A stretch of 45,522 nt of DNA from JACPKO01 sp964406775 (GTDB lineage: Bacteria > Patescibacteriota > Microgenomatia > Daviesbacterales > UBA10151), in assembly GCA_964406775.1 (NCBI GenBank), contig CAYOSW010000009.1, positions 1 through 45,522 on the forward strand. The letters are read 5' to 3'. Below the pieces are notes generated by a model. That model saw nothing but the letters and a program-made list of their open reading frames with translations. It was not told where the DNA came from and searched no databases. Position 1 is the stretch's first letter. Every line of letters starts with the position of its first letter. This document shows, piece after piece, positions 8,362-17,054 of the stretch. The position numbers were made by a program, and so were the translations under genes.

Positions 8362-9997
8362 TTGTATCAACTCCGATAAACATCACTTTACCTACACTAT
8401 TCTTAATTATCACCTCACTCTTCTGATCAGGCGGTATTTCTTGTGCAGAACCTATTATTAGGGCGTTTTGTTCGTGACGGTCTCTTGATAAATCAATATT
8501 TTTAAATTCAATTTTTCCCAATCTATAATCAGTCATATCCAAGTATCTTTTTCCCTCTCCTTCAAACTTTTTCCAATCCTTCGATTCCTGTTGAATAATC
8601 ACGGGATCAATTTTTCCATAAAAAGCAAGGAAGGCTTGAGGTTCCGAGTGAGCTTTTGTGAATACAATCTTCTCATATTTACCGCCATTTTGAGCGATAA
8701 ATTCGGAGATTTGATCATACCCCTGGACCAACCCGCCTAAAGGCTTATTGAAGGTATGAAAAAGATAATCGTCTATCCTTAAGCTGAGTGAGAGCAAAAC
8801 TACTGCGGCAGCTAAAATAAAACCCTGCTTTGCATATTGAGTTCCTAAATATCCCCACAATTCTTTTAATCCGAGTACCGAAATTACGGTTAATACAGGG
8901 AACAAAGCCTGAGCCCGGCCGGCGTGCATATAATCCTGTGTTAAAGAGGCAGGAATAGGCGCGGCAAACAACCAGAGAAAAATTACTGCAGAAACCCGGT
9001 CCTTCCGTTTTATCAAATACCAGATTCCGAAAACCAGTAACGGCAGCTGCCAGATATAGAGAAGGCCGGCTTGAGGAAAATTCAAAACTGATCCGTCACT
9101 CCTGTGGGGACCGAATAAAAACGGGAGAGAATAGTAACCGATATAATTATCGGCAAGTTTTGAAATGTAAAATTCATATTTATTGTTAAGAATTCTCGGT
9201 AAAGGCTGCGGAAAACCGTCATTAAATTGATCCTGGCGCAAAGACCCCAGATTTTCCTCTTTTACAATTGATTGATCCGAGGCTCTCCTGCCTGCACCGG
9301 AAAATATGAACCCGTAACCGAGAATAAAAGTAAAGACTACGGCTACAGCGAGGGGCAATATCAGCTGGGACTTATTGATTCTTAGTATCTCGCGTCTGTA
9401 AATTATCAGAAGACCTGCGACCACCAGCGGGACCAACAACTTATACGAGTGATATGACAATGCCGATAGTCCCAGTAAAAACGCGCTTAAAGAAAACCAG
9501 CCCGGGCTTTTTAAGCTTTTCAAAAAAACCCACACACCCCCCAGGAAAAACAGAAGCCCAATATTCGATTCCCAACCTAACCTTGAATAATAAATATGCC
9601 AAGGAGAAACTGCGAGAAGAAAACTCGCAAGGAGGGCAAGTTTTTTGTCTTTAAATAATTCAAAAACCAAAAAGAACATTACCCAAACACTAAGAATTCC
9701 GGCAATAGCCGACGGGAATCTCACAGCAAACCCGTTTAAGCCGAATACGGCGATAGAAGGCACAAGAAGATACATAAAAACGGGCGGTTTGTAGTCACCG
9801 AATCCCCGCGGATTAATGGGTAAGAAATCGCCCCACTCATCTTTGCCTGTTTTTAATATTGAGTATGCTGAATACCCCTGTCCAGCCTCGTCAATCGTCA
9901 CACCTGTAGGCAGAGAATCTAAATAAGGCAACCTGAGTAAGGCTGCAACAATAAGTATCAAAACCAGAATTAACTTCGTCTTTCCGAAAAATTTCAT
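8345..9997 (-). CDS. GT39-family GT-C glycosyltransferase, tandem paralog 4
   Basis: A 550-residue GT39 protein. Catalytic D36-E37 lies in 'TIDEAGQGYSAYS', preceded by the usual LP-x-G turn; 'TGKDEWG' and 'GFGDYKPPVFMY' follow. The middle loop reads 'FGPHRSDGSVLNFPQAG', a variant of the GDP-x-RH element, and 'LTQDYMHAGRAQAL' holds the conserved Arg. The C-terminal soluble domain ('LVQGYDQISEFI', 'SEPQAFLAFYGKIDP', 'IIGSAQEIPP') is more diverged than in paralogs 1-3. The ATG overlaps the previous gene's TAA by a single base (TAATG), suggesting reinitiation. The enzyme should use polyprenyl-phosphate sugars at the outer face; sugar and acceptor unknown. Confidence 0.9.
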   Translation of the reverse strand: MKFFGKTKLILVLILIVAALLRLPYLDSLPTGVTIDEAGQGYSAYSILKTGKDEWGDFLPINPRGFGDYKPPVFMYLLVPSIAVFGLNGFAVRFPSAIAGILSVWVMFFLVFELFKDKKLALLASFLLAVSPWHIYYSRLGWESNIGLLFFLGGVWVFLKSLKSPGWFSLSAFLLGLSALSYHSYKLLVPLVVAGLLIIYRREILRINKSQLILPLAVAVVFTFILGYGFIFSGAGRRASDQSIVKEENLGSLRQDQFNDGFPQPLPRILNNKYEFYISKLADNYIGYYSLPFLFGPHRSDGSVLNFPQAGLLYIWQLPLLVFGIWYLIKRKDRVSAVIFLWLFAAPIPASLTQDYMHAGRAQALFPVLTVISVLGLKELWGYLGTQYAKQGFILAAAVVLLSLSLRIDDYLFHTFNKPLGGLVQGYDQISEFIAQNGGKYEKIVFTKAHSEPQAFLAFYGKIDPVIIQQESKDWKKFEGEGKRYLDMTDYRLGKIEFKNIDLSRDRHEQNALIIGSAQEIPPDQKSEVIIKNSVGKVMFIGVDTNEIAD

Positions 9998-11721
9998 TAG
10001 ATTGCTTCCGGTTTTCTACTTTCTATGATGTAAAAAGCAGGATCCCCGTTTTTATAGAAAATCACATCAAGAAGTTTTTGATTTTCTGATAGTTTCCCTG
10101 GCAGTTTTTCCACTGTCTGCTCCTCGAGCTGTTCGGAGGAAACGATCAGCAGATAACGGTCGTCAATTAAATTCTCTTTAAAGGCACCATACCAGTCCCG
10201 TCTGCCCGGCCTCATAAAGTAAACATTCTCCAGTTTTTCCGACTGAAACTTGCCGAATTCAAAGGGCAAATTTTTGACAATCTTTTGAAAACCGGCCGGA
10301 TCGTAAGAAGTTTCAAATAAATAGTTCATTAAAGCAGAATCCCTCCTATCATCAATTATCACATATTTGTAATCTTTTTTGTGCCTGAGAGCGGTTTTTA
10401 CCGCTTCAGGGAATCCGTACTGGAAAAACTTAGCACTTTCTACGGTATATGAGCCGAAATAGTAGTTCAAAAAGAATAAAATATTAAAAATCCAAACCGC
10501 CGCGACTGAATATAATGTCAATTTACGGATATTGCCTCGGATTAATCCTGAAATATAGAGAAAACCGAGAGCCGAAGCTATGCTTAAGGCCGGAAACATC
10601 AAAAACAGCCTGCTCGCGTGACTTCCACCTTCTCTGGTAATAGAAGCGGGGAAAGGCGCGAGAATTATCCATAATAGAAGCAAAATCTTACCTTTCTCGT
10701 GCTTACCGGCTCCCATAATCAGGAATAAAATCCCTAAAATTACCGTCAAAAATTCAATTCGGTAAAACTCCCCCATCCTAAACGGCGAGTGACGCTGGTT
10801 AGGATCACCTGTAATGAATAGAAAATCAGGAGAAAGCGACTCAAAATAATTCCTTGAGATCTTATCCAGGACAAAAGTCGCTTTATTGAAAACTACTTTA
10901 TCCAATAGTCTTCTCCGCATCCCCGTTTCGACAGTCCTACTATAATAAGCCGCCGAATCCTGCCTGTATTGATCAATCGACTCTTCAAGCTGGGGATCGG
11001 TCCAAACCGCAATTTCAGAAAACCGCATCCCTCCCCCGCTGTAAAAACTGGAAAATAAACCTCCCGCAAGCAAAAATAAGAATATTCCCACCCCCAGGAA
11101 GAAATTCTTATTTAGTGTTTTCTTTCTTACATAAAGAATAACTAAAATCAGCAGTACAAGCGGCACGAACAGTTTGGCAGTATTATAGGCAAAAAGACTC
11201 AGGCCGAATATAAAACCCGAGACAATCCACCATCTGGGAGCCGTTAGAGCCTTCAGGAAAGCAATCATCCCCCCTAAGAAAAGCGACAGTAAAAAGACCC
11301 CTTCAAAAGCCATCCTTCCGTATTGGACACTCCACGGTGCCACTCCCGCCAATAATGCCGCGAGGAGGCTTATTTTTTCAGACTTAAACAAGAGCTTACT
11401 GAGTATATAAATCAAAAAAATACTCAGCGTTCCGAAGATTGCCGCAGGCAACCGCACGGAATAAATATTTAGTCCCAGAATCCAGACGGCCGGAAGAGTT
11501 GCATATACTAAAAACGGCGCCCGATAATCGGCGAATGAATGAACGACAAACCCCGGATTGTTTCCGAAATAATCCCTGCCGGTTTTTAAGATTGAATATG
11601 CCTGGTAACCCGCATCCATTTCGTCCCAATAAAGCGACGGAGGCACTGTATCAATTTTCCAGACTCTTAAGGCAAAACTGATCAGCAGAATCAAAATTAA
11701 AAGCCACCTAGAATGTTTCAT
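9997..11721 (-). CDS. GT39-family GT-C glycosyltransferase, tandem paralog 5
   Basis: A 574-residue GT39 protein, the longest of the tandem set. Catalytic D33-E34 lies in 'YWDEMDAGYQAYS'. The first outer loop differs from paralogs 1-4: 'TGRDYFGNNPGFVVHSFADYRAPFLVY', with ADYR replacing GDYK, as it also does approximately in paralog 7 ('LTEFRTPLFIY'), so 5 and 7 may form one subgroup. The middle loop keeps 'FITGDPNQRHSPFRMG' and the later loop 'ITREGGSHASRLF' with the conserved Arg. The soluble C-terminal domain includes 'FQYGFPEAVKTAL', 'DSALMNYLFETSYDP' and 'RPGRRDWYG', and is about 20 residues longer than elsewhere. Its ATG overlaps the stop of paralog 6 by four bases (ATGA). Confidence 0.9.
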   Translation of the reverse strand: MKHSRWLLILILLISFALRVWKIDTVPPSLYWDEMDAGYQAYSILKTGRDYFGNNPGFVVHSFADYRAPFLVYATLPAVWILGLNIYSVRLPAAIFGTLSIFLIYILSKLLFKSEKISLLAALLAGVAPWSVQYGRMAFEGVFLLSLFLGGMIAFLKALTAPRWWIVSGFIFGLSLFAYNTAKLFVPLVLLILVILYVRKKTLNKNFFLGVGIFLFLLAGGLFSSFYSGGGMRFSEIAVWTDPQLEESIDQYRQDSAAYYSRTVETGMRRRLLDKVVFNKATFVLDKISRNYFESLSPDFLFITGDPNQRHSPFRMGEFYRIEFLTVILGILFLIMGAGKHEKGKILLLLWIILAPFPASITREGGSHASRLFLMFPALSIASALGFLYISGLIRGNIRKLTLYSVAAVWIFNILFFLNYYFGSYTVESAKFFQYGFPEAVKTALRHKKDYKYVIIDDRRDSALMNYLFETSYDPAGFQKIVKNLPFEFGKFQSEKLENVYFMRPGRRDWYGAFKENLIDDRYLLIVSSEQLEEQTVEKLPGKLSENQKLLDVIFYKNGDPAFYIIESRKPEAI

Positions 11722-13385
11722 TGATCAATTGTATTTGAATGAAGGTCCTGACAAAAGACAGAATCTTGAGAAGTTTTTGCGCACTTTTCCCGGGGGTTGG
11801 TTTGATACCCGATAAATAAGGGGTACCCCCGCGGATCCTTTATCCTCAGCACTTCCATTAGTGAATGCTCTTCCGCCTGCTGTTTTGAGATAGCCAGTTC
11901 ATCGCCGATTAATATCTGATCCTTATATATGTCGGTCTCCCAAACAACAGCCCTAGTTTCAATATTTTCAAACTTAAGATCCGGATTGAATTGATTAAGA
12001 TTATAGTAATTGTCTTTAATCAGGGGATCAACGCTGTTTTGTAAAATAACTGGATCGGTTTTATTGTAAAACATCAGGTTTGCATAAGCAGGTTTCCCGG
12101 ATGTTTGTTCAATTACAAACTTTTTTCCGGGATTTTTAGAAATAAAATCCGTCATCTCTTTATAGCCTGATCCCCAAACGGCAGCTCGCTCCGCAGGCAA
12201 CAATATAAAATATGATCTCCAGAGCAAAATAGCGGAAGCAATCACAATTACCCCGAAAATTAAACTGAAGTATCTTAATCTTTTATAGATTGCCGAGATA
12301 CCGGCACAAATTAGAAGAAACAAGGGAAGAAGCAGAGGGAGGGCCCGCTGTGTAGAGAATGGGTCACGAGTCAAAGAAGGCGGTAATAAAACGGAGAAAG
12401 TCAGAATAATCCAAAATAAACTGAATTTATTTTTCCAATTTTTGAGCATTAAATATATCCCGGTTAAATAAGGCACAACCATCCAGTTATAAAAAACCGA
12501 AATTTCGGGCATAGATCTTTGAGGATCAGGGTCCGGAAAAAAGAACAGTGAATTCGGGGAAAAATAATTTACTATTCTTGCGCCGAAAGAGTAGAAGAAA
12601 CTTAATAAATAAGACAAGTAATAAGGGAGGGGAAGCTTATTAATATTGTTTGCAATCTCCCCGGAATAAAAAAGATCCCCCTTTGCACCAACCGCATTGG
12701 TTCCGATTAATTGAAGATGAGGAATCTGAATTAATAATCCGGTTAATAGACCTAAAATTAAATATCTCCGGTTAAGATCCTTAAAGAATATCAATAAGTA
12801 GCAAAATAGAAATACCGGTACCGAATAAATTTGCGGATAAGATCCGTAAGTTGATAATGACAATAGAGCCAATCCGGGTATTATCAATTTCTCCCGTTTT
12901 ATAGTTAGCCAAAGGAATAACGACGAAAGACTGAAAAGGAAAAATCCCAAGTATAGTTCATAACCTGTTCTGGCAAAGAAAAAATTCCAGGGAGTTAGAA
13001 TAAAAATAAACAGGCAATAAGGAATGGCTTTTTTATCTATCAGAAAAAAGTTTCTTAAAAAGCCGTAAAACACTAAAATCATCATCGATCCGCAAAAAAC
13101 TGAAATAATTCTCGCACTCATTTCGTTTAACCCAAAGAAAAATATCGGGATTGTAGTCAGATAAACATAAAGAGGCGGTGAATACGAACCGAAGAATCTG
13201 AATGCCACCGGTAGAATTTTTCCATATTCATCTTTACCTGTTTTTAAGATCGAGTATGCGTTAATTCCTGTGACCGCTTCGTCGGTATAAGCGCCTGCGG
13301 GAACTGAATCCAATCTGTACGATAGGGCAAAAAAACTTATGACTGCAAGCAAAAGGACGACAAGAATATTCTTAGTGTGTTGCAT
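11718..13385 (-). CDS. GT39-family GT-C glycosyltransferase, tandem paralog 6, with Cys-containing tail
   Basis: A 555-residue GT39 protein. D35-E36 in 'YTDEAVTGINAYS' is the catalytic pair; 'TGKDEYG' and 'FFGSYSPPLYVY' follow, with GSYS replacing GDYK. The middle loop is 'FPDPDPQRSMPEIS', and 'LTRDPFSTQRALPL' keeps the Arg. The C-terminal soluble domain carries 'WGSGYKEMTDFI' and 'GKPAYANLMFYNKTDP' but lacks the common 'FIGSPEE' spacing, and ends in a unique tail of about 25 residues holding two cysteines ('KCAKTSQDSVFC'). The tail is absent from all other copies. It would face the outside, so a disulfide or metal site is conceivable. The start overlaps the small downstream-of-paralog-7 gene by 14 bases. 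Confidence 0.88.
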   Translation of the reverse strand: MQHTKNILVVLLLAVISFFALSYRLDSVPAGAYTDEAVTGINAYSILKTGKDEYGKILPVAFRFFGSYSPPLYVYLTTIPIFFFGLNEMSARIISVFCGSMMILVFYGFLRNFFLIDKKAIPYCLFIFILTPWNFFFARTGYELYLGFFLFSLSSLFLWLTIKREKLIIPGLALLSLSTYGSYPQIYSVPVFLFCYLLIFFKDLNRRYLILGLLTGLLIQIPHLQLIGTNAVGAKGDLFYSGEIANNINKLPLPYYLSYLLSFFYSFGARIVNYFSPNSLFFFPDPDPQRSMPEISVFYNWMVVPYLTGIYLMLKNWKNKFSLFWIILTFSVLLPPSLTRDPFSTQRALPLLLPLFLLICAGISAIYKRLRYFSLIFGVIVIASAILLWRSYFILLPAERAAVWGSGYKEMTDFISKNPGKKFVIEQTSGKPAYANLMFYNKTDPVILQNSVDPLIKDNYYNLNQFNPDLKFENIETRAVVWETDIYKDQILIGDELAISKQQAEEHSLMEVLRIKDPRGYPLFIGYQTNPREKCAKTSQDSVFCQDLHSNTIDQ

Positions 13386-14118
13386 AATTTATTTGCATAT
13401 ATAAAAAGATAAGAATCAAAACTATGAGTAATATGTAAAAATATTTCCTATTCTTAAAAAAACCTGCTGTAAATAATATTCCTTCCAGCGAACAATAGAT
13501 GATTAATGGAATCAATACAAAGCTCCCAAATGAATTATTCTGACCTATGACCGTTAAAAGCGAAAGAGGAAGCAGAAAAAGAAAAGTTAAATTAAAATAT
13601 TCTCTCTTTCCGATTAGTCTATACAATCCGGCAATAAAAAAGGGAATCAGAATAAAGGGAAATTTTTCATAATCAGAAGGGTTATTACGGGGGAACCCTC
13701 CGTAGAAATAGTAATTAATATCCAAAACTTCAAAAATATTTTCTTCAATTCTTGAAAGAATTATTACAATTTTATTTTGCTCAATCCATTCAGCCGGTTT
13801 AAGCCAAATCACCTTAAAATATAAATCCACATAGGTCAGTCCATAGCTCCTGATCCTCTCCTGTTGAACACGCTGTCGGTCATTATCAAGATAAGTCAGG
13901 TTTGTAAATTCGGTTGTATAAAACTGAAGTAGAAGAAGAGCCGTCATTCCCAGTATAAGTATCATTTTTTTCTTTATTGCCGTTAAAATTATGAAGGACA
14001 GCGCGATAACAGATAGGGCCATTAAGGCGTTCAAATTAAAAATTTTAATCACCCAATAGTTGGAGACCAAAAGTAAAGCGGTAAGAAGTATTCCGGAGTT
14101 ATTCTTTAGCAATGACAT
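13372..14118 (-). CDS. Truncated GT39-like membrane protein lacking the catalytic N-terminus
   Basis: A 248-residue protein of about eight membrane helices that I read as the middle of a GT39 paralog. The outer-loop piece 'DINYYFYGGFPRNNPSDYEKFPFILIPFFIAGLYRL' (split across residues 130-167) lines up with the paralogs' 'SPxFLFxxGDPxxRHxxPxxG' loop and following helices, and 'LLTVIGQNNSFGSFVLIPL' lines up with their 'LT...HAxRxxxxxP' segment. The N-terminal helix with the catalytic D-E, the first outer loop and the 120-residue C-terminal soluble domain are all absent, and the otherwise conserved Arg is Phe. It nevertheless has a clean frame, an ATG start and the same overlaps as its neighbours (20 bases with paralog 7, 14 with paralog 6). 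Catalytic activity of the GT39 type is unlikely; a partner or regulatory role is speculation, and it may be decaying. Confidence 0.75.
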   Translation of the reverse strand: MSLLKNNSGILLTALLLVSNYWVIKIFNLNALMALSVIALSFIILTAIKKKMILILGMTALLLLQFYTTEFTNLTYLDNDRQRVQQERIRSYGLTYVDLYFKVIWLKPAEWIEQNKIVIILSRIEENIFEVLDINYYFYGGFPRNNPSDYEKFPFILIPFFIAGLYRLIGKREYFNLTFLFLLPLSLLTVIGQNNSFGSFVLIPLIIYCSLEGILFTAGFFKNRKYFYILLIVLILIFLYMQINYATH

Positions 14119-15790
14119 AAAAGATCGGTTCGTTAAGCGGGTTGCGGATAGTTTTCAGGGTTTTTATGTTATCAGGAGGATCTTTTGACCAGTCCCAATT
14201 TCCCGGGACTTCATCTCTGGCTGAGACCATATATATAGTACCCGGCTGTAGCGAATCCTGAATGGGTTTACCGCTTGTTCCGAAGAAATATTTATCTTTA
14301 AAGGTAAATCCTGTGTAACCCGGAAAGATTTCCCGATTTTGTAACCCTTTTTGATATGCCTCCTGAAATTCTTTCGGATCTACTTTATTCCAAAATAAAA
14401 ACCGGATAAGCGAAGGTTCGTAGGTGTTATTAAAACCCACCATCTTGTATTTACCCTCTTCTGATTTAATATTCAACATCGCCTCCTTAAAACCGACGTG
14501 CCACCAGCGCCAGGATTCCGGACCATAATGGAAATGATATCTGTATAGATAAAAAACTATGTTAAAAATAACAAGCATTGCGACAAGTAGCGATAATCCC
14601 TTAATAATTTTCTTCTTACGGTTAACCATAAGCCAGTTAGCACCCGTAGCAGATAAAAGCACAAGAGGCGGAAGCATTATGAACAGTCTGGTTGCGTGAA
14701 ATCCGCCCTGAAAAGTTAAACTGGCCGGCACCGGTGCAAAGAGCAGCCAACCGAATACCAAAGCGCCTTTCCGCCACTGCTCTCTAACTAAAGCAAACAT
14801 TCCTAAAATTATCAGTATACTTTCAAAATAGTATATTGCCCCCATTTCGTGTATTCCCTGCCTGAAATTTATATCTCCTACACTAAAAAGAAACGATGGA
14901 GAAAGCGACCGGAAATAATTTGTTATAAAAACCTGTAAAAAAATCATCGGCCTGTTATAAAACACGGCCTCCACCCGGGGGCTTATTTTTACTGAATCAC
15001 CGTCGGGATTAAAAAATTCCTGCCCTTGTCTTGCTAAATTTATTTTATCGATTAAAACGGTATCCTGAAAAATACTTATGGCGCTAAACCGCTCTTTTGC
15101 TTCCCCGGTGATCATCGAAACTAAAACGGGTATAAGAATAATTGCTCCTGTCAGGATGACTAAAAATAAAGTCTTAACTCCCGTCTTACGGACCTGATTC
15201 CAATTGATTATTATCAGAAGCAAAGTTAAAAATGGCACAAAAACCACCGCTGTTGAATAAATATAAATACTGGAGATCAGTAAAATTGCAGACGGAAGAA
15301 AGTATTTATTTTTGTTAAGGCCTAGGATAAAGAAATAAACACCGAATAAAATAAAGGATAGAAGCATCGTTACCTCAAATGATGCCCGAGAGTATTGCAG
15401 ATGCCAGGGAGAGATCGACATTAAGGCTGTCGCAAAAAGTGCGATATTTTTATTGAATAATTTTAGTGAAAGCAGATAAATTCCTATTATCGATATAATT
15501 CCCCAGAAAACTGCAGGCAGTCTTACGCCGTACTCGTTTAATCCGAAAATCCCTACAAACGGCACAGCTGAGTAAATGAACAGCGGTGTTCTAAATTCAG
15601 TTAAAGATCTTACATAAAACGGCATAAACCGCCCCGTCAGATCACGTCCGGTTTCCAAAAGTGAATAAGCCTGATATCCCACATCTATCTCGTCCCCGAA
15701 TAAAGCGGGAGGAACACTATCCAGTCTGAAAACCCTCAAGAAAACGGCTATAAAAAGTATTAGAGCCAATACCCAGTTAATTTTTTTCAT
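14099..15790 (-). CDS. GT39-family GT-C glycosyltransferase, tandem paralog 7
   Basis: A 563-residue GT39 protein and the first of the tandem series to be translated. Catalytic D33-E34 lies in 'FGDEIDVGYQAYS'; the next loop is 'TGRDLTGRFMPFYVRSLTEFRTPLFIY', resembling paralog 5 rather than paralogs 1-4. The middle loop holds 'FSVGDINFRQGIHEMG', and 'LTFQGGFHATRLFIM' keeps the conserved His and Arg. The soluble C-terminal domain has 'RWWHVGFKEAML', 'YEPSLIRFLFWNKVDP' and 'MVSARDEVP'. It overlaps the Gpi18-like gene's end by 14 bases and the truncated GT39-like gene by 20. Donor is presumably a polyprenyl-phosphate sugar; acceptor unknown. Confidence 0.9.
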   Translation of the reverse strand: MKKINWVLALILFIAVFLRVFRLDSVPPALFGDEIDVGYQAYSLLETGRDLTGRFMPFYVRSLTEFRTPLFIYSAVPFVGIFGLNEYGVRLPAVFWGIISIIGIYLLSLKLFNKNIALFATALMSISPWHLQYSRASFEVTMLLSFILFGVYFFILGLNKNKYFLPSAILLISSIYIYSTAVVFVPFLTLLLIIINWNQVRKTGVKTLFLVILTGAIILIPVLVSMITGEAKERFSAISIFQDTVLIDKINLARQGQEFFNPDGDSVKISPRVEAVFYNRPMIFLQVFITNYFRSLSPSFLFSVGDINFRQGIHEMGAIYYFESILIILGMFALVREQWRKGALVFGWLLFAPVPASLTFQGGFHATRLFIMLPPLVLLSATGANWLMVNRKKKIIKGLSLLVAMLVIFNIVFYLYRYHFHYGPESWRWWHVGFKEAMLNIKSEEGKYKMVGFNNTYEPSLIRFLFWNKVDPKEFQEAYQKGLQNREIFPGYTGFTFKDKYFFGTSGKPIQDSLQPGTIYMVSARDEVPGNWDWSKDPPDNIKTLKTIRNPLNEPIFYVIAKE

Positions 15791-17054
15791 CTCTTAATCT
15801 GTACATAAAATTGTAATAATTTACTGCCAAAACCCCGAGATACCCAACTCCCAGTATACTCAAAAACTGTACCGAGTTTAAGAGATCGACAATCAGAGGC
15901 CAGTCGGGCATATATAAACCTTTATACATATTTAAAAACAGCAGACTGCTGAAAAAAACAAGATTAAACCAATGGTTTTTATTTAACATCGTTAAAATAA
16001 ATGAAAATACCACTCCGAAAATCAAATATCTTTCGTGCATTCTGGTCAGAGTAAAAAAATAGACAATCGACGCCATAAACAGAAAATAAAAAAACCTCTC
16101 ATTTGTAAATTTTGATTTCAGGTATTTATAAAGAAGCGGCAGGAACAATAAAGAAAAGAAAAGAAATCCCCAATATTCCAACTTCAGGTTTAAAATTACC
16201 TCCTGAGAATCAGCCGGTCTGAATCTTGATAAAACTCCCCAAAAATTAACGGCATTATCTGCAACCAAAAGTCCTGTTGTCCGTAAGGTTTCATTATAAA
16301 AAGCAAAAGGCCAGAGCAGTGAATTTTCATTAAACGGCATATACATCAGCCAAAGTAAAATTACCGATACTAAAACCCCTATCACAGCTTTCTGCATATT
16401 AAATACCTTAATCAAAGTCAGAATAAAAATCCCCCAAACCATAAGAACAGTCTGTTTGGATAAAATGGAAAAACCTGCAAAAATTACCGACAAATAAAAA
16501 CTCTTTTTAAACAAAAAATATATTGCCAGCAATATAAATAATACCTGTGTAAAATCATTCTGCCCCCAAACTACAGCCAGATAAAAGAAAGCCGGATTCA
16601 GAAGAAATAACAATAAATATTTAAAAGCCTTTTTATTACTGAATTTAAAAGATTTTGCAAAATAAAAGATTAATGCGGCGGTGAGAACAAAGGGCAGTAT
16701 CGCCGGTATCTTAAGAAAGCTTACTTCAACATTTTCTTCATTCATCCAGGTTACAAAAACCGAAGGAAAATAAGGAATTTTATCCAATTCCGTTACTAGC
16801 TGTTTCGTCCCGTCAAAAAGCCATACCGATCCTGCAAAAGACAACATTGATACGGGAGGATAATTTGGAAACGAGTAGTCGTGAAAGTATCTGCCGTAAA
16901 AACCCTTCGGGCTTTCCTCAAGAATGCTGCGTCCCCAAACAATGTGATTTTTAACATCACCCGAAAAATAAGGAACAGAAAGCACAAAATAAACTGCAAA
17001 AAATAAAGTCAGGATAAAGAAGAGTAATAAATTGGTACCGGTTATTATTTTCAA
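15777..17054 (-). CDS. Gpi18-like GT-C mannosyltransferase
   Basis: A 425-residue polytopic protein of the Gpi18-like mannosyltransferase group (COG5542-type). After the first helix, D33 in 'SGDVKNHIVWGRSILEE' is the probable catalytic acid; 'GFYGRYF' and 'NYPP' (64-67) match the 'GFYxxxxxDYPPG' loop, and 'GQND' (164-167) with 'LAIYFL' and 'SILSKQTVLM' are the family's later motifs. About ten to eleven helices fill the rest, with 'NAVNFWGVL' and 'MHERYLIFG' in outer loops. There is no soluble C-terminal domain, unlike the GT39 neighbours. The start is TTG, overlapping the upstream GT4 stop as TTGA; no in-frame ATG is available nearby. It is expected to transfer a hexose from polyprenyl phosphate outside the membrane. 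Confidence 0.82.
   Translation of the reverse strand: MKIITGTNLLLFFILTLFFAVYFVLSVPYFSGDVKNHIVWGRSILEESPKGFYGRYFHDYSFPNYPPVSMLSFAGSVWLFDGTKQLVTELDKIPYFPSVFVTWMNEENVEVSFLKIPAILPFVLTAALIFYFAKSFKFSNKKAFKYLLLFLLNPAFFYLAVVWGQNDFTQVLFILLAIYFLFKKSFYLSVIFAGFSILSKQTVLMVWGIFILTLIKVFNMQKAVIGVLVSVILLWLMYMPFNENSLLWPFAFYNETLRTTGLLVADNAVNFWGVLSRFRPADSQEVILNLKLEYWGFLFFSLLFLPLLYKYLKSKFTNERFFYFLFMASIVYFFTLTRMHERYLIFGVVFSFILTMLNKNHWFNLVFFSSLLFLNMYKGLYMPDWPLIVDLLNSVQFLSILGVGYLGVLAVNYYNFMYRLRDEKN

Noticed and set aside
15777..17054. Wzy-type O-antigen polymerase for the Gpi18-like gene
   Set aside because: The D-loop after helix 1, N-Y-P-P and G-Q-N-D motifs fit Gpi18-like mannosyltransferases, and the large outer loop typical of Wzy is missing.
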